In this document: in pieces, positions 9,105 to 16,656 of the stretch
Position numbering within the stretch: position 1 is the first letter of the stretch
Layout of the letters: each line of letters starts with the position of its first letter
Notes under the pieces: model-generated
Told to the model about the DNA's origin: nothing
Seen by the model: the letters and a program-made list of their open reading frames with translations, nothing else
Database searches by the model: none
Translations under genes and position numbers: made by a program
Source: a bacterium
GTDB lineage: Bacteria; Patescibacteriota; Minisyncoccia; Phycocordibacterales; JAKEFN01
Direction: 5' to 3'
DNA: 44,323 nt
NCBI GenBank assembly: GCA_022616085.1
Contig: JAKEFN010000096.1
Location: 1 to 44,323 of the forward strand

Positions 9105-9163
9105 AGTATACAAAATAGTATGCAAAACGCAAGCTTGCGTGCGCGCCTCTCCTGCGGTAGTTT
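9105..9163. promoter_or_regulatory. Divergent promoters leuS / secreted protein
   Basis: Back-to-back -35 boxes form the palindrome ACGCAAGCTTGCGT (9127-9140). Leftward: TTGCGT (9127-9132), 16 bases, TATACT (9105-9110), serving leuS. Rightward: TTGCGT (9135-9140), 17 bases, TAGTTT (9158-9163), serving the gene at 9193. The leftward one is convincing, the rightward -10 is weak. Confidence 0.65.
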
Positions 9164-9192
9164 AAAAAATAGTTTATGCGAAGGATTTAACT

Positions 9193-9597
9193 ATGCGCGC
9201 GCCTTTGTTTGCGGGAGCTTTTTTACTCGCCTCCCTTGCCGTTCACGCGGCCGTACCTGCTGATCCGCCTAATTTTGAAAAACCCGACATCCGCGCGGAA
9301 TGCACGCCGCCGCAGATGACGCTTGAAATTTTCGACAAAAAAAGCCGAGACTTCAACGCCCTTGTCGTATTTTATTTGAACGGGGAACCGTTCTCCGTTA
9401 CGACCGTCGTCAGAAGATGGATCGGCTTATATTCGTCTCGCCATACATATCTGAAAGAAAAAAATATATGGATGCGCTATGACGCCCAAAACGACAACGA
9501 GAAAAAACGGCTTAAACAAAAAATCGCGCTCCTCTACGAAAGCGCGGGCGTTTCTTCCGAAAACATGAGGTCTTGTTTTTTCAATTTGTTTCTTTAA
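9193..9597 (+). CDS. Small secreted protein of unknown function
   Basis: The 134-residue product starts with a clear signal peptide (MRAPLFAGAFLLASLAVHA, cleavage likely before AVPADPP). The mature part is about 115 residues with two cysteines (C at ECTPP and at MRSCF near the end) that could form a disulfide. AAGGA lies 8 bases before the ATG. It stands alone, divergent from leuS, and ends in its own terminator. I do not recognise the family. Confidence 0.75.
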   Translation: MRAPLFAGAFLLASLAVHAAVPADPPNFEKPDIRAECTPPQMTLEIFDKKSRDFNALVVFYLNGEPFSVTTVVRRWIGLYSSRHTYLKEKNIWMRYDAQNDNEKKRLKQKIALLYESAGVSSENMRSCFFNLFL

Positions 9598-9737
9598 AAA
9601 AACCCGGAAAATACGGGTTTTTTAATTGTCTGCTTATTTGCGAAGCAAAGAGAGTATTTCCGTTTCAATTTCTTCACTCTCCCAAGAAGCGAGCCGACAA
9701 GCCCTGCTCCGATAATCGTCATGTATTTTTCTTTCAT
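9594..9737 (-). CDS. Possible 47-residue small ORF
   Basis: The frame starts MKEKYMTIIGAGLVGSLLGR, with GGAG six bases before the ATG, and runs to a TAA at the end of the convergent secreted-protein gene, reading through the terminator hairpin. GAGLVGSLLG looks like the first glycine-rich loop of a FAD/NAD-binding protein, so it may be the remnant of a flavoprotein start, or a small membrane peptide, or chance. Confidence 0.3.
   Translation of the reverse strand: MKEKYMTIIGAGLVGSLLGRVKKLKRKYSLCFANKQTIKKPVFSGFF
9595..9623 (+). terminator. Rho-independent terminator
   Basis: AAAAAACCCG and CGGGTTTTTT flank a seven-base loop just after the stop of the secreted-protein gene. The symmetric A and T runs allow it to work in both directions. 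Confidence 0.85.
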
Positions 9738-9815
9738 ATCCGTCTCCGTGCTATGCCAAAATCAAAGACCTTATTATATTAACAAAAAATTACATTTATT
9801 TATGAAATTGTCAAG

Positions 9816-10898
9816 TTAAATCTTAAATTCAATCACGTCGCCGTCTTTCGCGATGTATTCTTTGCCTTCAGTGCGAACTTTGCCCTCCTCGCGGGCTTTT
9901 GCATACGAGCCGGCACGAAGAAGGTCTTCCCAGAAAATAATTTCGGCGCGGATGAACTTGTCGCGGAAGTCTGTGTGGATCGCGGCGCCGGCTTCGCGGG
10001 CCGTAGAACCCTTTTTGATCGTCCACGCGCGCGATTCGTCCTCGCCTGTCGTAAAAAAAGTGATAAGGTCAAGAAGCGCATAACTCTCGCGGATAAGCGC
10101 GTCAATACCGCCCGTTTCCCCAATCATATCTTTCAACTGTTTTTTTTCTTCTTCAGAAAGCTCGGAGAGTTCCGCTTCGCTTCGCGCGTCTACGCATACA
10201 ATGTGTGCGCCGTTTTTTTCAAGATACTGTTTCAACTCCGCGAAACCTTCGCCTGAAGGCGCATCCTCGCCCGAAATAATATTAAGCACATAAAGCACGG
10301 GCTTCATCGTAATGAGTCCGAGCTCTTTTATCTTTTTACCCTCTTCCTCGTCAAGAATCGCCTCGCGCGCGGGTTTTTCGGCTTCAAGAAGGGTGACAAT
10401 TTTATCGATCGCGCGCGAGAATACCGCCGCGTCTTTGTCGCCGCGCTTCACGTCCCGCTCCAAACTTCCCTTCCGCTTGGTTGAGGTCTCGAGATCGGCA
10501 AGAATCAGTTCAAGATCAATTGTTTCCATGTCCGCGAGCGGATTGACGTTTCCCGCAACATGCAAAACCGCCTTCTTTTCAAAAAACCGGACCACATGCG
10601 CTATGGCATCCGTCTCGCGAATGTGCGAGAGAAACTGATTGCCGAGGCCTTCGCCTTTGTGCGCGCCGGCGACGAGTCCCGCGATGTCGACAAATTGGAT
10701 GGCGGCGGGAACCGTTTTTTTTGAATGCGAAAACACCGAGAGCTTCGCGAGCCGCTCGTCCGGCACGGCAACAACCCCGACAGAGGGGTCAATGGTGCAA
10801 AATGGATAATTTTCCGCCGGCACGCTCTTTTTGGTTAATGCGTTAAAAAGCGTGCTTTTCCCGACATTCGGGAGGCCGACAATGCCGATATTGAGCAT
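9816..10898 (-). CDS. ychF: Ribosome-binding ATPase YchF
   Basis: The 360-residue Obg-family P-loop protein has GLPNVGKST at 8-16, the PFCTIDPSVGVV switch I segment, DIAGLVAGAHKGEGLGNQFL as switch II, and a C-terminal TGS domain ending DGDVIEFKI. YchF/OLA1 proteins hydrolyse ATP and bind the ribosome in stress responses. The start lies 5 bases after the original hicA stop, so ychF is the last gene of a hicB-hicA-ychF row. The palindromic element inserted in hicA therefore lies in its presumed transcript. Confidence 0.96.
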   Translation of the reverse strand: MLNIGIVGLPNVGKSTLFNALTKKSVPAENYPFCTIDPSVGVVAVPDERLAKLSVFSHSKKTVPAAIQFVDIAGLVAGAHKGEGLGNQFLSHIRETDAIAHVVRFFEKKAVLHVAGNVNPLADMETIDLELILADLETSTKRKGSLERDVKRGDKDAAVFSRAIDKIVTLLEAEKPAREAILDEEEGKKIKELGLITMKPVLYVLNIISGEDAPSGEGFAELKQYLEKNGAHIVCVDARSEAELSELSEEEKKQLKDMIGETGGIDALIRESYALLDLITFFTTGEDESRAWTIKKGSTAREAGAAIHTDFRDKFIRAEIIFWEDLLRAGSYAKAREEGKVRTEGKEYIAKDGDVIEFKI

Positions 10899-10903
10899 AA
10901 ATT

Positions 10904-11281
10904 TTAGAGATCATCAGGAGAGAGTCCGGTATGTTTTCCAATACGAGACAACATACGAGGACCAATCTCTTCACGATCATGAAATGCAAATGTCTTTGAA
11001 TTACGAAACTAAATTCGTTACGAGAGTTTTTGGCTTCGAGCGAACCGAACCAGAATAATTTTTCGTTTAATGCCGTAGGTATTGCGAAAAATTTTCGGGT
11101 TTGGCGCAGTCGAAGTCCAAAAGCTCGCAGCAGGATTTAGTTTCGTAATTCAAAGAAATGTATAATCCGGCCAACCGGTTCTGCCGAGTATACGGTGAGA
11201 GCCTTTCTGCCGTTTGATATGCCAGCCAAGGCGAAAAAGTGCGCCCAAAACATGTGATGCTTTAACGGCGCGCCATTCCAT
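10904..11281 (-). pseudogene. hicA: hicA toxin gene split by palindromic element
   Basis: From the ATG at 11281 the frame reads MEWRAVKASHVLGALFRLGW, then KRQKGSHRILGRTGWPDYTF, and then enters the element and stops (Leu, TGA). On the other side of the element the same frame resumes as AFHDREEIGPRMLSRIGKHT and ends GLSPDDL. Removing the 162-bp element and one copy of the 6-bp duplication AAATGT restores exactly 69 codons plus stop. The protein is a HicA/YcfA-type mRNA interferase with the RQKGSH segment that holds the active histidine. The truncated 43-residue product keeps that histidine but lacks the C-terminal half, so it is probably inactive. It overlaps the hicB end by 20 bases. Confidence 0.93.
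10994..11155. mobile_element. 162-bp palindromic MITE-like element, copy 2
   Basis: Same length and same ends (CTTTGAATTACG ... CGTAATTCAAAG) as the copy at 6504-6665. It is flanked by a 6-bp duplication AAATGT (10988-10993 and 11156-11161). It interrupts hicA. Non-autonomous: there is no open frame for a transposase. Confidence 0.93.
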
Positions 11282-11510
11282 GTTCCGTAAACAAAGAAGA
11301 AATCTGTATCGGCACCTTCTTATTTTCTATTGCATAAGCAAGCGTGCGAAGCGCTACTGCATATACTCTCCGCTCCGCATCTTTTTTGGTCGCGCCGTAT
11401 GACATCACGCCGAGCAGTTTTGGGATTTCCGCAATCCAGCGGCCGTCTTCTTCGCGGTCAAATTCCACAACATACGACCGTATAATAGCGCCTTTTTCTT
11501 TTTTAATCAT
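11262..11510 (-). CDS. hicB: HicB-family antitoxin
   Basis: The product (82 residues from the ATG) is the short HicB type: a partial RNase H-like fold with YVVEFDREEDGRWIAEIPKL, then GATKKDAERRVYAVALRTLAYAI read with its helix, without a C-terminal DNA-binding domain. HicB proteins bind and block HicA. It precedes hicA, which is broken by an insertion, so the antitoxin is orphaned. The gene is intact, with a likely leaderless promoter; it may still repress or simply be decaying. Confidence 0.85.
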   Translation of the reverse strand: MIKKEKGAIIRSYVVEFDREEDGRWIAEIPKLLGVMSYGATKKDAERRVYAVALRTLAYAIENKKVPIQISSLFTEHGMARR

Positions 11511-11516
11511 CAATAA

Positions 11517-11545
11517 AGAATACTGAATAGAAAATCAAAAATCAA
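11517..11545 (-). promoter_or_regulatory. hicB promoter (leaderless type)
   Basis: TTGATT (11540-11545), 17 bases, TATTCT (11517-11522), which ends 6 bases before the ATG at 11510. No Shine-Dalgarno sequence lies between them. Confidence 0.55.
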
Positions 11546-11610
11546 GCATTCATTCTTGACTTCTGTCATAAAAATGCAATTATCTAATCAGGCAAAAATG
11601 GACAGAACAC

Positions 11611-12771
11611 GTGGAACAAAACAAACGAGTAGACAGTATTTTATTCGTCGGCATAGGCGGCGGCAACGATGTCTTTTCAGGAATTCTTGCGTCACTTTCG
11701 CTCAAACGACTCGGATGGAAATGGGGGCGCGCTGATTTTGCGGGCGTGTTGAGCCCGTTCCACCACCATACCGGCTCACTCGCCGAAATGCAGGGGGTGA
11801 TAAAAATTAACCCCGATTCAAAACGATTCCTCATTAGAAACAACTATCAAAAAGAGATAGTATTTGTAGACAACGCGGTTGCACTGCTTTTCAAAAATAT
11901 TCCGGATTACAAAAAGAGCGGCTTATTCGGTCTATCGCTTGCACATGGTTCACGCGGTTTTTCAAAAACATTGAGCGTACTCTCAAGGATGTACGAAAAA
12001 ATTGTTCTTGTAGATCTCGGGGGCGACTGCTTCTATGGCGGAGTGCGGGATCGGCACGTCTTAAGCCCTATGTTTGACGCGATCGCGCTTCGCGGATTTA
12101 TCGACTCCGGCGCAGAAGGATTTTTGTTCGAAGCCGGACCAGGAACAGACGGGGAGCTTGAGCCGGAAGCGCTCCTTGAATCATTCACGCGTGCGGAAGC
12201 CGAACCGCATCCGATCCAAGCTGATACCATTTCTGAATGGGAAAGTCTCTACAAAAAGTGGATACTTCCGGTACGAGAAGGGCGAACCGTCCCGATGACC
12301 ATACAAGCGTTTCATTCGAATGAAAAAGAGTTACTGCTTCCGTATAGAGCTCGCGCTCATATGGGAGATACCCGATTATACAAAAATTTTAACCAGCGGA
12401 TATATACGGATCTTTGCCGGCAATTCTTCATCGTAGATCCGAAAAAAATAAAAAACCCGTTCATGGTTGAATGTGGAAACCCCCTTGAATGGTTCGAAAA
12501 AACTCAAGCCGTAATACAAAAGACTAATTGCGAGGCGAACCTGGAGTATTTCCTCTATAACGGGCAACTCTGCCAATTCCTCACCCCGTCGCCCCTTCTG
12601 GACGCGTGTGACAGACGCACATTTATCTCGCAGGGGCTCGAAGACTTATGCTCCGGCGCGTGCGACAGAGTATGGATGTTCCCTTCGGATTTGGAATCTA
12701 TTGATCGCGAATGGACCCGAAAAGCCAGGGTTGCGGGAGTGGGCAAATTACTCACTATTGAACGAAATTGA
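11611..12771 (+). CDS. DUF1152 family protein
   Basis: The 386-residue protein starts at GTG (MEQNKRVDSILFVGIGGGND). The glycine-rich GIGGGNDV at about 14-21 and the VDLGGDCFYGG...RDRHVLSP stretch near 132-150 resemble DUF1152 proteins, whose function is not known; the glycine loop suggests binding of a nucleotide or phosphate. There is no signal peptide. It is monocistronic, bounded by its own terminator. An ATG 13 bases upstream is in another frame, so GTG is the only sensible start; the ribosome site is weak. Confidence 0.75.
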   Translation: MEQNKRVDSILFVGIGGGNDVFSGILASLSLKRLGWKWGRADFAGVLSPFHHHTGSLAEMQGVIKINPDSKRFLIRNNYQKEIVFVDNAVALLFKNIPDYKKSGLFGLSLAHGSRGFSKTLSVLSRMYEKIVLVDLGGDCFYGGVRDRHVLSPMFDAIALRGFIDSGAEGFLFEAGPGTDGELEPEALLESFTRAEAEPHPIQADTISEWESLYKKWILPVREGRTVPMTIQAFHSNEKELLLPYRARAHMGDTRLYKNFNQRIYTDLCRQFFIVDPKKIKNPFMVECGNPLEWFEKTQAVIQKTNCEANLEYFLYNGQLCQFLTPSPLLDACDRRTFISQGLEDLCSGACDRVWMFPSDLESIDREWTRKARVAGVGKLLTIERN

Positions 12772-12778
12772 ATAGCTA

Positions 12779-12809
12779 AGGTCTCGCCGGAAATATGCGA
12801 GGCCTTTTT
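12779..12809 (+). terminator. Rho-independent terminator
   Basis: AGGTCTCGC and GCGAGGCCTT pair around a short loop and are followed by five T. It lies 8 bases past the DUF1152 stop and directly before the convergent small gene ending at 12808. Confidence 0.85.
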
Positions 12810-13035
12810 ACTTTTTCATCATGCCTTGAAGCTCTGTCCGATAGTTTTGCATGACTGCTTGAGTGGCCGCCATTTGGTCTTCGCCTTTGTCCATGCGCGC
12901 TTTTATTTCAAGCGCGATTTTTTGGAAGAATTCAGGGTTATCCGAAACCACCTGGATTATTTTCTCCTGCTCGGACTCGGGCATGCCGGCGAGCTGTTTC
13001 TTCATAATTTTTCGTATAAAAAATTCTTTAAACAT
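12808..13035 (-). CDS. Small helical protein of unknown function
   Basis: The start MFKEFFIRKIMKKQ gives 75 residues, rich in charged residues and probably wholly helical (MPESEQEKIIQVVSDNPEFF, then a second helix ending LQGMMKK). The N-terminal FKEFFIRKIM stretch is amphipathic. There is no Shine-Dalgarno site; a promoter-like TAAAAT ends 7 bases before the ATG. A longer reading frame upstream crosses hairpins and the promoter and is unlikely. I do not recognise the family. Confidence 0.65.
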   Translation of the reverse strand: MFKEFFIRKIMKKQLAGMPESEQEKIIQVVSDNPEFFQKIALEIKARMDKGEDQMAATQAVMQNYRTELQGMMKK

Positions 13036-13042
13036 AAAAACA

Positions 13043-13070
13043 ATTTTAACATAGCCCGTGAAATCCACAA
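13043..13070 (-). promoter_or_regulatory. Promoter for the 75-residue protein
   Basis: TTGTGG (13065-13070), 16 bases, TAAAAT (13043-13048), then 7 bases to the ATG: leaderless arrangement. Confidence 0.45.
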
Positions 13071-13083
13071 CTTTCTCCCTCGT

Positions 13084-13106
13084 CTTCGGACATCGGATGT
13101 CCGAAG
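13084..13106. repeat. Perfect 23-bp palindromic hairpin
   Basis: CTTCGGACAT and ATGTCCGAAG surround a three-base centre. There is no T run on either side, so it is not a plain terminator. It could be a protein binding site or a second stem after the neighbouring terminator. Confidence 0.6.
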
Positions 13107-13113
13107 ATTTCCC

Positions 13114-13142
13114 AAAAATAATGGCCACATCCCTGTGGCCAA
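13114..13142 (-). terminator. Rho-independent terminator
   Basis: On the minus strand TGGCCACA and TGTGGCCA pair around GGGA and are followed by TTATTTTT. It lies 10 bases past the end of the gene at 13152. Confidence 0.8.
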
Positions 13143-13151
13143 ATTGCGTCC

Positions 13152-13424
13152 TTACTTTTTTCCGCTGACCGTAGTCGCACGAGTCTTTCGGCTCTTACTA
13201 CCACGACGGCGCCTCGGCTTCCCGCAGCGGACCCTGGTCTGGGTCGAGGCGACCTCTTCCTCCACCTCGGGAGTGGAAGCCGTCGGCGTCACGGACTCGA
13301 TGTCCGTGACGAACGAGGCCGGGGCCGCGTCGGTCGTGGAAACGACCTCCGCCACCTCCGCCTTAGTTCCCGCCGCCGAGACAGATTTGGGCCCAAGGCC
13401 CAATACTCTTTTTAACCAACCCAT
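13152..13424 (-). CDS. Low-complexity small protein, basic tail
   Basis: The start MGWLKRVLGLGPK has GGAGG 9 bases upstream and gives 90 residues. An amphipathic N-terminal helix (GWLKRVLGLG) is followed by an Ala/Val/Thr/Glu-rich middle and a very basic end (GKPRRRRGSKSRKTRATT). The layout suggests a surface- or nucleic-acid-binding peptide, but no family is recognised. It has a strong promoter shared back-to-back with the gene at 13536, whose product also starts with a short amphipathic helix. Confidence 0.6.
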   Translation of the reverse strand: MGWLKRVLGLGPKSVSAAGTKAEVAEVVSTTDAAPASFVTDIESVTPTASTPEVEEEVASTQTRVRCGKPRRRRGSKSRKTRATTVSGKK

Positions 13425-13468
13425 AATTTTTACCTCCAAGGTTAAATAGGGTTAACTAGAACAAAAAC

Positions 13469-13507
13469 AGTATATCATATTGACATTTTTTGTCAAGATG
13501 CTATAAT
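13469..13507. promoter_or_regulatory. Strong divergent promoters
   Basis: Two TTGACA boxes face outward, five bases apart, in the palindrome TTGACATTTTTTGTCAA (13480-13496). Leftward: TTGACA, 16 bases, TATACT (13469-13474). Rightward: TTGACA (13480-13485), 16 bases, TATAAT (13502-13507). Both match the consensus almost perfectly and are the best promoters in the window. The two RNA polymerases would exclude each other. Confidence 0.85.
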
Positions 13508-13535
13508 TTCAATACATTCTTATTAGGAGAATAAA

Positions 13536-13940
13536 ATGAAGAAGCTTATCGGCTTTTTCCGAGGATTGTTCGGGAAGGAACCGGAGGCAACGCAACCACG
13601 GCGCCAGCCGCTCGTCCTCGCCACCTCAAACCCGAACCTTGAGTTCAAGGTACGGGGGTTGAGCAAAGGGGTAATCGTTAAAAGGAAGTTCAATACACTG
13701 ATGAACTTCCGGGGCAAGTTCGTCGGCGCACATATGTGCGTTGACATCTCCCTTCGCGGACTTCCGGCATTATCGCCGGGACTCCGCAAACCCTTGTGGC
13801 TCGACGCGCTTCAGGGCGCGGGAGTCGCAAGCCTCCACATCGTGGGGGGCTCCAAGGAGGAGCGGCGGAAATACAGGATGTTTAGCCGAGGCGGAGAAAA
13901 TACCCTCCGCGTCATGTCAATCGTCGTTGACGAGGACTGA
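13536..13940 (+). CDS. Unknown 134-residue protein
   Basis: The ATG is preceded by AGGAG at good spacing and by a near-consensus promoter, so this should be well expressed. The product starts with an amphipathic helix (MKKLIGFFRGLFGKEP), has a proline-rich linker, then a compact predicted beta-rich part of about 100 residues ending RVMSIVVDED. There is no signal peptide and no recognised domain. It shares its promoter region with the divergent low-complexity gene, so they may act together. Confidence 0.75.
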   Translation: MKKLIGFFRGLFGKEPEATQPRRQPLVLATSNPNLEFKVRGLSKGVIVKRKFNTLMNFRGKFVGAHMCVDISLRGLPALSPGLRKPLWLDALQGAGVASLHIVGGSKEERRKYRMFSRGGENTLRVMSIVVDED

Positions 13941-13952
13941 CGCGGAACTACG

Positions 13953-13973
13953 GGGGAGCAAGGATGCTTCCCC
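13953..13973 (+). terminator. Possible terminator hairpin
   Basis: GGGGAGCA and TGCTTCCCC form a stem just past the stop of the 134-residue gene, followed by a broken T run (TTTACCTTTT). It probably ends that transcript before the convergent ddl gene. Confidence 0.5.
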
Positions 13974-13974
13974 T

Positions 13975-14976
13975 TTACCTTTTCAAGGCGAGCATGAGCG
14001 TGTGTGTGATAAATTCGGGCATGGTAATCCCCACGGCGGGAAGCGCGGCGGGAAGAAGCGATGATTCAGTCGTGCCCGGAAGCGTATTGACTTCAAGGGC
14101 GTAGACGCCGTGCGGCGCGACAATGAAGTCCGAGCGCGAGTAATGGCGGAGATTCATGCATGAATGAATTTTTATCGCCATGTCGCGGAGCGCCTTTTTT
14201 TCTTCCTTTGAAAATCGTCCCGGGCAGACAATATCGTGGAAATTATCGTCATATTTGGCTTCATAATCCCAAATCTCTCCGCCCTTTTTATTCACCACTT
14301 CAATCGGCGGAAGCGCGTAGCGAGGCTTCCCGCGAAAATCATCTATGACCGCAACAGTCGCTTCCCTCCCCCGCACGAATTCTTCGACAAAAACGTCTTC
14401 CGTTTGCGCCGCCATCTCTTCGCGAATCATGGAATCAAGATCATTAAAATGGCGCGCGATGCGAATGCCGAGCGATGATCCGCCGCAGAGCGGTTTAATA
14501 ACCCACGGAGGCGAAAAAGAACGAACCACGCGGTAAGGAAGTTCCGCGATATAATCATCCTCCCACCCCGAGGGGCGGTGCTTCTTCCAATGCTCGAGAA
14601 GCATGAAGCGGGGCGTCTTGATGCCCGCGTTTCTAAAATACGTTTTTGCGATAGCTTTGTTCATCCCCGCGGCGGACGCAAATGCCCGCGATCCGGTATA
14701 GGGAATAAAAAGCGAATCAAGGAGCGTCTGGACTTTGCCGTCTTCGCCATAAAAACCGTGAAGAGCATTCCAGACGACATCAACAACGCTCCCCACTTTT
14801 TCGGGCGATGCGCGAAATCCGTCGAGATGCCATACACCCTCCTTATCAAGAAGCACGTCAACCGGATCGAAAATATTACGCGGAATATGCCGGAGAATTG
14901 CGCCGCCGCTTTTGAGCGAAACATCATATTCGCCGCTCGTCCCGCCGCGGAGAATGCCTACTCTAATTTTTCCCAT
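13975..14976 (-). CDS. ddl: D-alanine--D-alanine ligase
   Basis: The 333-residue ATP-grasp enzyme makes the D-Ala-D-Ala dipeptide of peptidoglycan. Visible parts are the N-terminal LRGGTSGEYDVSLKSG segment (usual GGxSxEHxVS), PPWVIKPLCGGSSLGI of the ATP-grasp fold, VFVEEFVRGREATVAVID, and the C-terminal EVNTLPGTTESSLLP with its metal-binding Glu and Asn. The length is normal. It fits with the murG-ftsW-mraY genes elsewhere in the window. The start has no clear Shine-Dalgarno site. Confidence 0.94.
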   Translation of the reverse strand: MGKIRVGILRGGTSGEYDVSLKSGGAILRHIPRNIFDPVDVLLDKEGVWHLDGFRASPEKVGSVVDVVWNALHGFYGEDGKVQTLLDSLFIPYTGSRAFASAAGMNKAIAKTYFRNAGIKTPRFMLLEHWKKHRPSGWEDDYIAELPYRVVRSFSPPWVIKPLCGGSSLGIRIARHFNDLDSMIREEMAAQTEDVFVEEFVRGREATVAVIDDFRGKPRYALPPIEVVNKKGGEIWDYEAKYDDNFHDIVCPGRFSKEEKKALRDMAIKIHSCMNLRHYSRSDFIVAPHGVYALEVNTLPGTTESSLLPAALPAVGITMPEFITHTLMLALKR

Positions 14977-15022
14977 AAATAGTAGATATCATTGAGCTAT
15001 AACGCGCCGAAGAATGCGTTGG

Positions 15023-15415
15023 TTAATAGGTCCCGGTCGGAAACCCCATCTCTTGAATATCTCGCGGCGAACCGAAGCTGTATCCTTCGAAGTGCGCCCG
15101 CGTAAAGGTAAGCGTCATGAGGACGATTATAACCACGACAAAAATAATAATCGTGGAGAGGATATTGATCATATACCTTCTATTGTCATCCACAAACGCG
15201 CCCGCGTCATTGAGCGGCGCGCGAACTTTCGGCCATAGACCGATAAGGAGAACAGCGAGAGGGATCCCGAACAGATATGCAAATCCAGCTTGGACATGTA
15301 TCGGCGAGTCGGCAAAAATAAGAAACCAAAGTCCGATGAGCGCGGAGAAACCCGCGACTGCCGGTTTCCACGGCAATTTCGCGCCGTTTTCGTTTTCATC
15401 TTCGTAAAGTGGCAT
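15023..15415 (-). CDS. Small membrane protein, three predicted TM segments
   Basis: The 130-residue protein has an acidic N-terminus (MPLYEDENENG), hydrophobic segments near residues 19-36, 43-61 and 82-102, and a short C-terminal tail. I do not recognise it. It sits between uvrC (upstream, same strand) and ddl. Its own promoter (TTGATA-17-TATCAT) ends 7 bases before the ATG. Confidence 0.7.
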   Translation of the reverse strand: MPLYEDENENGAKLPWKPAVAGFSALIGLWFLIFADSPIHVQAGFAYLFGIPLAVLLIGLWPKVRAPLNDAGAFVDDNRRYMINILSTIIIFVVVIIVLMTLTFTRAHFEGYSFGSPRDIQEMGFPTGTY

Positions 15416-15422
15416 ATGGTAT

Positions 15423-15451
15423 ATGATAATTCATATTCTTCAGAGTATCAA
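15423..15451 (-). promoter_or_regulatory. Promoter for the 130-residue membrane protein
   Basis: TTGATA (15446-15451), 17 bases, TATCAT (15423-15428), then 7 bases to the ATG at 15415. Leaderless arrangement; the -35 overlaps the last codons of uvrC. Confidence 0.55.
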
Positions 15452-16656
15452 ATCCTGTCTCTCTTTCTCCTGTGCCGCGAGAGCGAAAACCGGTGCGATT
15501 CGGCGTTCGCGAGAAATATTTCTTTTTCATGCGCGCGGATTGAAGCCTGATCTCCCAAAATCCCCTTTGCGCGGTGGCGTTCATCTTTAATTACGCTCAC
15601 CACGGGGATAAAAACGCCCGTGTTGTTGAGTGCTTTTTCCGCCGCGTTCAATTGCGCCTTCCCGCCGTCTACGACGATAAGGCGCGGGTATTTCCATTCA
15701 TGATGCGCCAAACGCCGATCAATAATCTCCGCAAGAGCGCGAGTATCATTTACTCCTTCAAAAGATTTGATATTAAACGTCCGGTATTCTTTTTTGTCCG
15801 GCACACCGTCCGTCACAACCGCCATGACGCCCACCGCATTTTTGCCGGATGTGTGCGCCACATCATACGCTTCAATGCGGAACGCCGCATGAGTCGCCGG
15901 CTCATTTTTGAGAAGCGCAACGTCGTGAATATGCTTGAGCGCGAAAATCGTGCGTTTCACTTCTTCCGCTTTTTCGAATTCTTGATTCTTTGCATCCGTT
16001 TTCATCTCCCTTTCAAGTTTTGAGATGAGCGTCTTTTTCTTTCCTTCAAAAAACATTTTTATATTTCGAATATTTTTTGCGTATTCTTTTGCCGTAATAG
16101 CGCCGCTGCACACGCCCGGACAGAGCCCGATCTGCGCGTTGAAGCACGGCTTCCCCGACTCCGGCGCGCATGAATCCCGAAATGGGATTATCTTTCGCAC
16201 GAGCTTAAGGGCAATTTTAAGATTTCCGCCCTGCGTAAATGGGCCGAATGAATACTGTATGAATTTTTTATCAAATTTTCCTTCAAGAAGTTCTCTCTGA
16301 CGCACAAGAAGGACGCGCGGAAATTCTTCTTTGGTGATAACGGCATAATTCCAGCTTTTGTCGTCTTTCTGGTCTGTGTTATAGGGCGGCTGATATTTCT
16401 TTATAAGCGCGGCTTCAAGAATAAGCGCTTCGAGGACAGAATCGGTTTTCTCAAAATCAACCGAGCGCGCAAGTTCAAGCATTTTGGCTATCTTCGGTCC
16501 CCGCGTTACGGCAATATCCTCGCGAAAATAGCTCCGCACGCGGTTTTTGAGCGATGCCGCCTTGCCGATATAGAGCTTCTTGCGCTTGTTTCCGAGAAAC
16601 ATATACACCCCAGGCGCATCAGGCAATTTCTTGAAATTTTTAAGAGAGATTGACAT
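15448..16656 (-). CDS. uvrC: UvrC excinuclease subunit, short form
   Basis: The 402-residue protein has a GIY-YIG nuclease (GVYMF ... KLYIGKAASLKNRVRSYF, residues about 15-45), a cysteine-containing segment (CFNAQIGLCPGVCSG), a UvrB-binding UVR helix pair near 205-240, and the RNase H-like nuclease (EAYDVAHTSGKNAVGVMAVV, VVDGGKAQLNAA, SHRFSLSRHRRKR). Full UvrC has about 600 residues; here the final helix-hairpin-helix pair is absent and a stop follows the RNase H-like part. Both catalytic domains are present. Short UvrC forms are, as far as I know, common in CPR, so this is likely a natural reduction. The start overlaps a plus-strand promoter. Confidence 0.92.
   Translation of the reverse strand: MSISLKNFKKLPDAPGVYMFLGNKRKKLYIGKAASLKNRVRSYFREDIAVTRGPKIAKMLELARSVDFEKTDSVLEALILEAALIKKYQPPYNTDQKDDKSWNYAVITKEEFPRVLLVRQRELLEGKFDKKFIQYSFGPFTQGGNLKIALKLVRKIIPFRDSCAPESGKPCFNAQIGLCPGVCSGAITAKEYAKNIRNIKMFFEGKKKTLISKLEREMKTDAKNQEFEKAEEVKRTIFALKHIHDVALLKNEPATHAAFRIEAYDVAHTSGKNAVGVMAVVTDGVPDKKEYRTFNIKSFEGVNDTRALAEIIDRRLAHHEWKYPRLIVVDGGKAQLNAAEKALNNTGVFIPVVSVIKDERHRAKGILGDQASIRAHEKEIFLANAESHRFSLSRHRRKRDRI

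Noticed and set aside
11281..11598. ATG at 11598 as start of the DUF1152 gene
   Set aside because: It is in a different frame from the gene; the GTG at 11611 is in frame and gives a normal N-terminus.
12826..13449. Plus-strand frame of 207 codons over the small genes at 12808 and 13152
   Set aside because: It crosses two hairpins, a terminator and both minus-strand genes, and has no promoter or ribosome site of its own.
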